Assembly (NCBI GenBank): GCA_902777335.1 | Contig: CACYTF010000019.1 | Location: 37,012-101,011, forward strand | Source: an uncultured Eubacteriales bacterium | GTDB lineage: Bacteria > Bacillota > Clostridia > Christensenellales > Aristaeellaceae | Direction: 5' to 3' | DNA length: 64,000 bases | Shown here: in pieces, positions 62,704 to 64,000 of the stretch | Position numbering within the stretch: the first letter of the stretch is position 1 | Layout: each line of letters starts with the position of its first letter | Translations under genes and position numbers: made by a program | The notes under the pieces: model-generated | Database searches by the model: none | What the model was told of the DNA's origin: nothing | Seen by the model: only the letters and a program-made list of their open reading frames with translations

Positions 62704-63444
62704 ATGGAACGGAACAAGCCCAAGCCGGCGCGGGTCAACAGCGAGCTTCGACCCGTGAACGTCGGCCTGAACTATACGATGGAGGAACTGCGCCGGGAGT
62801 ACGCGCAGATCCAGGGCGTGTACGAGGCGGCGATCCGCGAGATCAACGCCCGGCTGCAGACGCTGGACAGCGAGTTTTCCTTCAAGCACATGCACAACCC
62901 GATCCACCACATCGAGAGCCGCGTGAAGTCGCTGCCCAGCATCGTCAAGAAGCTGCACAGCATGGGCTATCCCATATCGATATCCTGCGCGAAGAAGACG
63001 CTGCACGACATCGCCGGCGTGCGGGTGGTCTGCCGCTATGTGGACGACATCTACAAGCTGGCCGACCTGCTGCTGGCCCAGGACGACATATCGCTGATCC
63101 TGGAGAAGAACTACATCAAGAACCCCAAGCCCAACGGCTACCGCAGCCTGCACATCGTGGTGGACGTGCCGGTCTACATCTCCCGGGGCAAGCTGTACAT
63201 ACCGGTGGAGATCCAGATCCGCACCGTGGCGATGGACTTTTGGGCCACCCTGGAGCATGGCATACGCTACAAGGCCACCGACGAGGTGCCCCAGGGCATC
63301 GTGGACGAGCTGCGCGCCTGCGCCGACATCATCACCGAGACCGACTACAAGATGCAGGAGATCTTCCGGGCGCTGCAGATGGTGGGCGACAAGGTGGACG
63401 AGACGCCCGAGAGCATCCTGGGCGGCGTCAGTGACAGGATATGA
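62704..63444 (+). CDS. Small alarmone synthetase ((p)ppGpp synthetase, RelQ-like)
   Basis: 246 residues, synthetase domain only, no HD hydrolase, TGS or ACT domain. RVKSLPSIVKKLH, HDIAGVRVVCRYVDDIY (catalytic Asp), NPKPNGYRSLHIVV and VEIQIRTVAMDFWATLEHGIRYK are the RelA_SpoT motif set, with the EIQIRT Glu. It should transfer pyrophosphate from ATP to GDP or GTP. The C-terminal helical part resembles YjbM/RelQ. Same transcript as the CBS protein. Confidence 0.92.
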   Translation: MERNKPKPARVNSELRPVNVGLNYTMEELRREYAQIQGVYEAAIREINARLQTLDSEFSFKHMHNPIHHIESRVKSLPSIVKKLHSMGYPISISCAKKTLHDIAGVRVVCRYVDDIYKLADLLLAQDDISLILEKNYIKNPKPNGYRSLHIVVDVPVYISRGKLYIPVEIQIRTVAMDFWATLEHGIRYKATDEVPQGIVDELRACADIITETDYKMQEIFRALQMVGDKVDETPESILGGVSDRI

Positions 63445-63460
63445 TCATTCCTTAGAATCA

Positions 63461-63530
63461 GACAAAAGGGACTGCCCCATATCGGCTTCTGCGAAACCGA
63501 TATGGGGCAGTCCCTTTTGTCGATTGTTTT
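63461..63530. terminator. Bidirectional terminator, 25-bp palindrome
   Basis: Arms 63461-63485 and 63497-63521 are perfect complements (GACAAAAGGGACTGCC core), followed on + by GATTGTTTT. It separates the convergent synthetase and pckA genes. Confidence 0.85.
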
Positions 63531-63534
63531 TGCC

Positions 63535-64000
63535 TTACAGCTGCGGGCCGGCGGCGACCAGCGCCTTGCCGGCTTCGTTGCTCTCGTACTTGACGAAGTT
63601 CTTGATGAAGCGGCCGGCCAGGTCCTTGGCCTTCTCGTCCCACTCGGCGGGGTTGGCGTAGGTATCGCGGGGATCCAGGATGCCGGTGTCAACGCCCTCG
63701 AGCTCGGTGGGCACCTCGAAGTTGAAGTAGGGGATCTTCTTGGTGGGCGCCTTCAGGATCGCGCCGCCCAGGATGGCGTCGATGATGCCGCGGGTGTCCT
63801 TGATCGAGATACGCTTGCCGGTGCCGTTCCAGCCGGTGTTCACCAGGTAGGCCTTCGCGCCGCTCATCTCCATGCGCTTGACCAGCTCCTCGGCGTACTT
63901 CGTGGGATGCAGCTCCAGGAAGGCCTGGCCGAAGCAGGCGGAGAAGGTGGGGGTGGGCTCGGTGATGCCGCGCTCGGTGCCGGCCAGCTTCGCGGTGAAG
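63535..64000 (-). CDS. pckA: Phosphoenolpyruvate carboxykinase (ATP), C-terminal part
   Basis: The last ~155 residues of PckA; the 5' part lies beyond the window. From the edge: [53 protein letters not shown] and [20 protein letters not shown], all diagnostic of the ATP-dependent enzyme (GTERG adenine loop, TGWNG). It interconverts oxaloacetate and PEP; in fermenting gut Clostridia it often runs toward oxaloacetate with ATP gain, which is inference here. Confidence 0.95.
   Translation of the reverse strand, partial: FTAKLAGTERGITEPTPTFSACFGQAFLELHPTKYAEELVKRMEMSGAKAYLVNTGWNGTGKRISIKDTRGIIDAILGGAILKAPTKKIPYFNFEVPTELEGVDTGILDPRDTYANPAEWDEKAKDLAGRFIKNFVKYESNEAGKALVAAGPQL

Noticed and set aside
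63461..63521. Mobile-element end or MITE at the 61-bp inverted repeat
   Set aside because: No target duplication or transposase is visible, and its place between convergent genes with a T-run fits a terminator.

Overview
The window looks like a chromosomal segment of a GC-rich member of the Clostridia (Bacillota). The evidence is a paired glgC-glgD with glgA, a SpoIID homologue, a Bacillus-type PurR with a phosphoribosyltransferase fold, a DUF1292 protein, an F-type ATP synthase operon starting with atpI, and near-consensus sigma-A promoters with strong Shine-Dalgarno sites in DNA of high GC content. No rRNA, IS element, prophage or CRISPR array was seen. The genus cannot be named from the sequence alone.

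The left end (1-8.2 kb) is the accessory part. Four + strand genes encode an HD/RyR-domain protein cut by the window edge, a SLOG-type nucleotide-sensor protein with SLATT-like membrane helices, a secreted protein interrupted by one in-frame TGA, and a protein with a CX5R phosphatase-like motif. Directly after them, a strong promoter (5994) drives two tandem noncoding RNAs (6030-6187 and 6227-6364). Each has a T-arm, a closed acceptor-like stem and a D-arm in that permuted order, held by outer helices that covary between the copies. This is the architecture of bacterial Y RNAs of the YrlA type, and the next gene (6512-7951) is the Ro60/Rsr orthologue. This Ro-Y RNA locus beside a probable conflict-type cassette is the most notable thing in the window.

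8.2-26 kb holds two metallophosphoesterases, an ABC exporter, a tRNA cluster (Val, a truncated Asp, Phe, Gly, Cys), a diguanylate cyclase, lon-engB-lysC, a CbxX-type AAA protein, the glycogen genes glgC-glgD-glgA (GlgA with a histone-like Lys/Ala/Pro tail), spoIID and an inositol-phosphatase. 26-40 kb holds exoA, an xpaC-telA-LemA-like-TPM group split by heptamer repeats, a polyol-type dehydrogenase, a DUF3048 protein, an L,D-transpeptidase, tRNA-Leu, an ECF sigma/anti-sigma/SIMPL group, a DUF1292 gene and a two-gene glycolipid-like pair.

40-54.5 kb contains the livKHMGF branched-chain amino acid importer, a BrnT toxin module, a second GGDEF gene beside a gutted sensor kinase, and the complete atpI-B-E-F-H-A-G-D-C operon. 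Its c subunit carries a two-carboxylate motif that predicts Na+ coupling, and its epsilon subunit lacks the C-terminal regulatory domain. 54.5-64 kb holds a second L,D-transpeptidase, a lipoprotein, murC, purR, upp, rsmA, a HEPN-like/CBS protein, a small (p)ppGpp synthetase and the C-terminal part of ATP-dependent PEP carboxykinase. Convergent genes are often separated by very long perfect palindromes that serve as bidirectional terminators.
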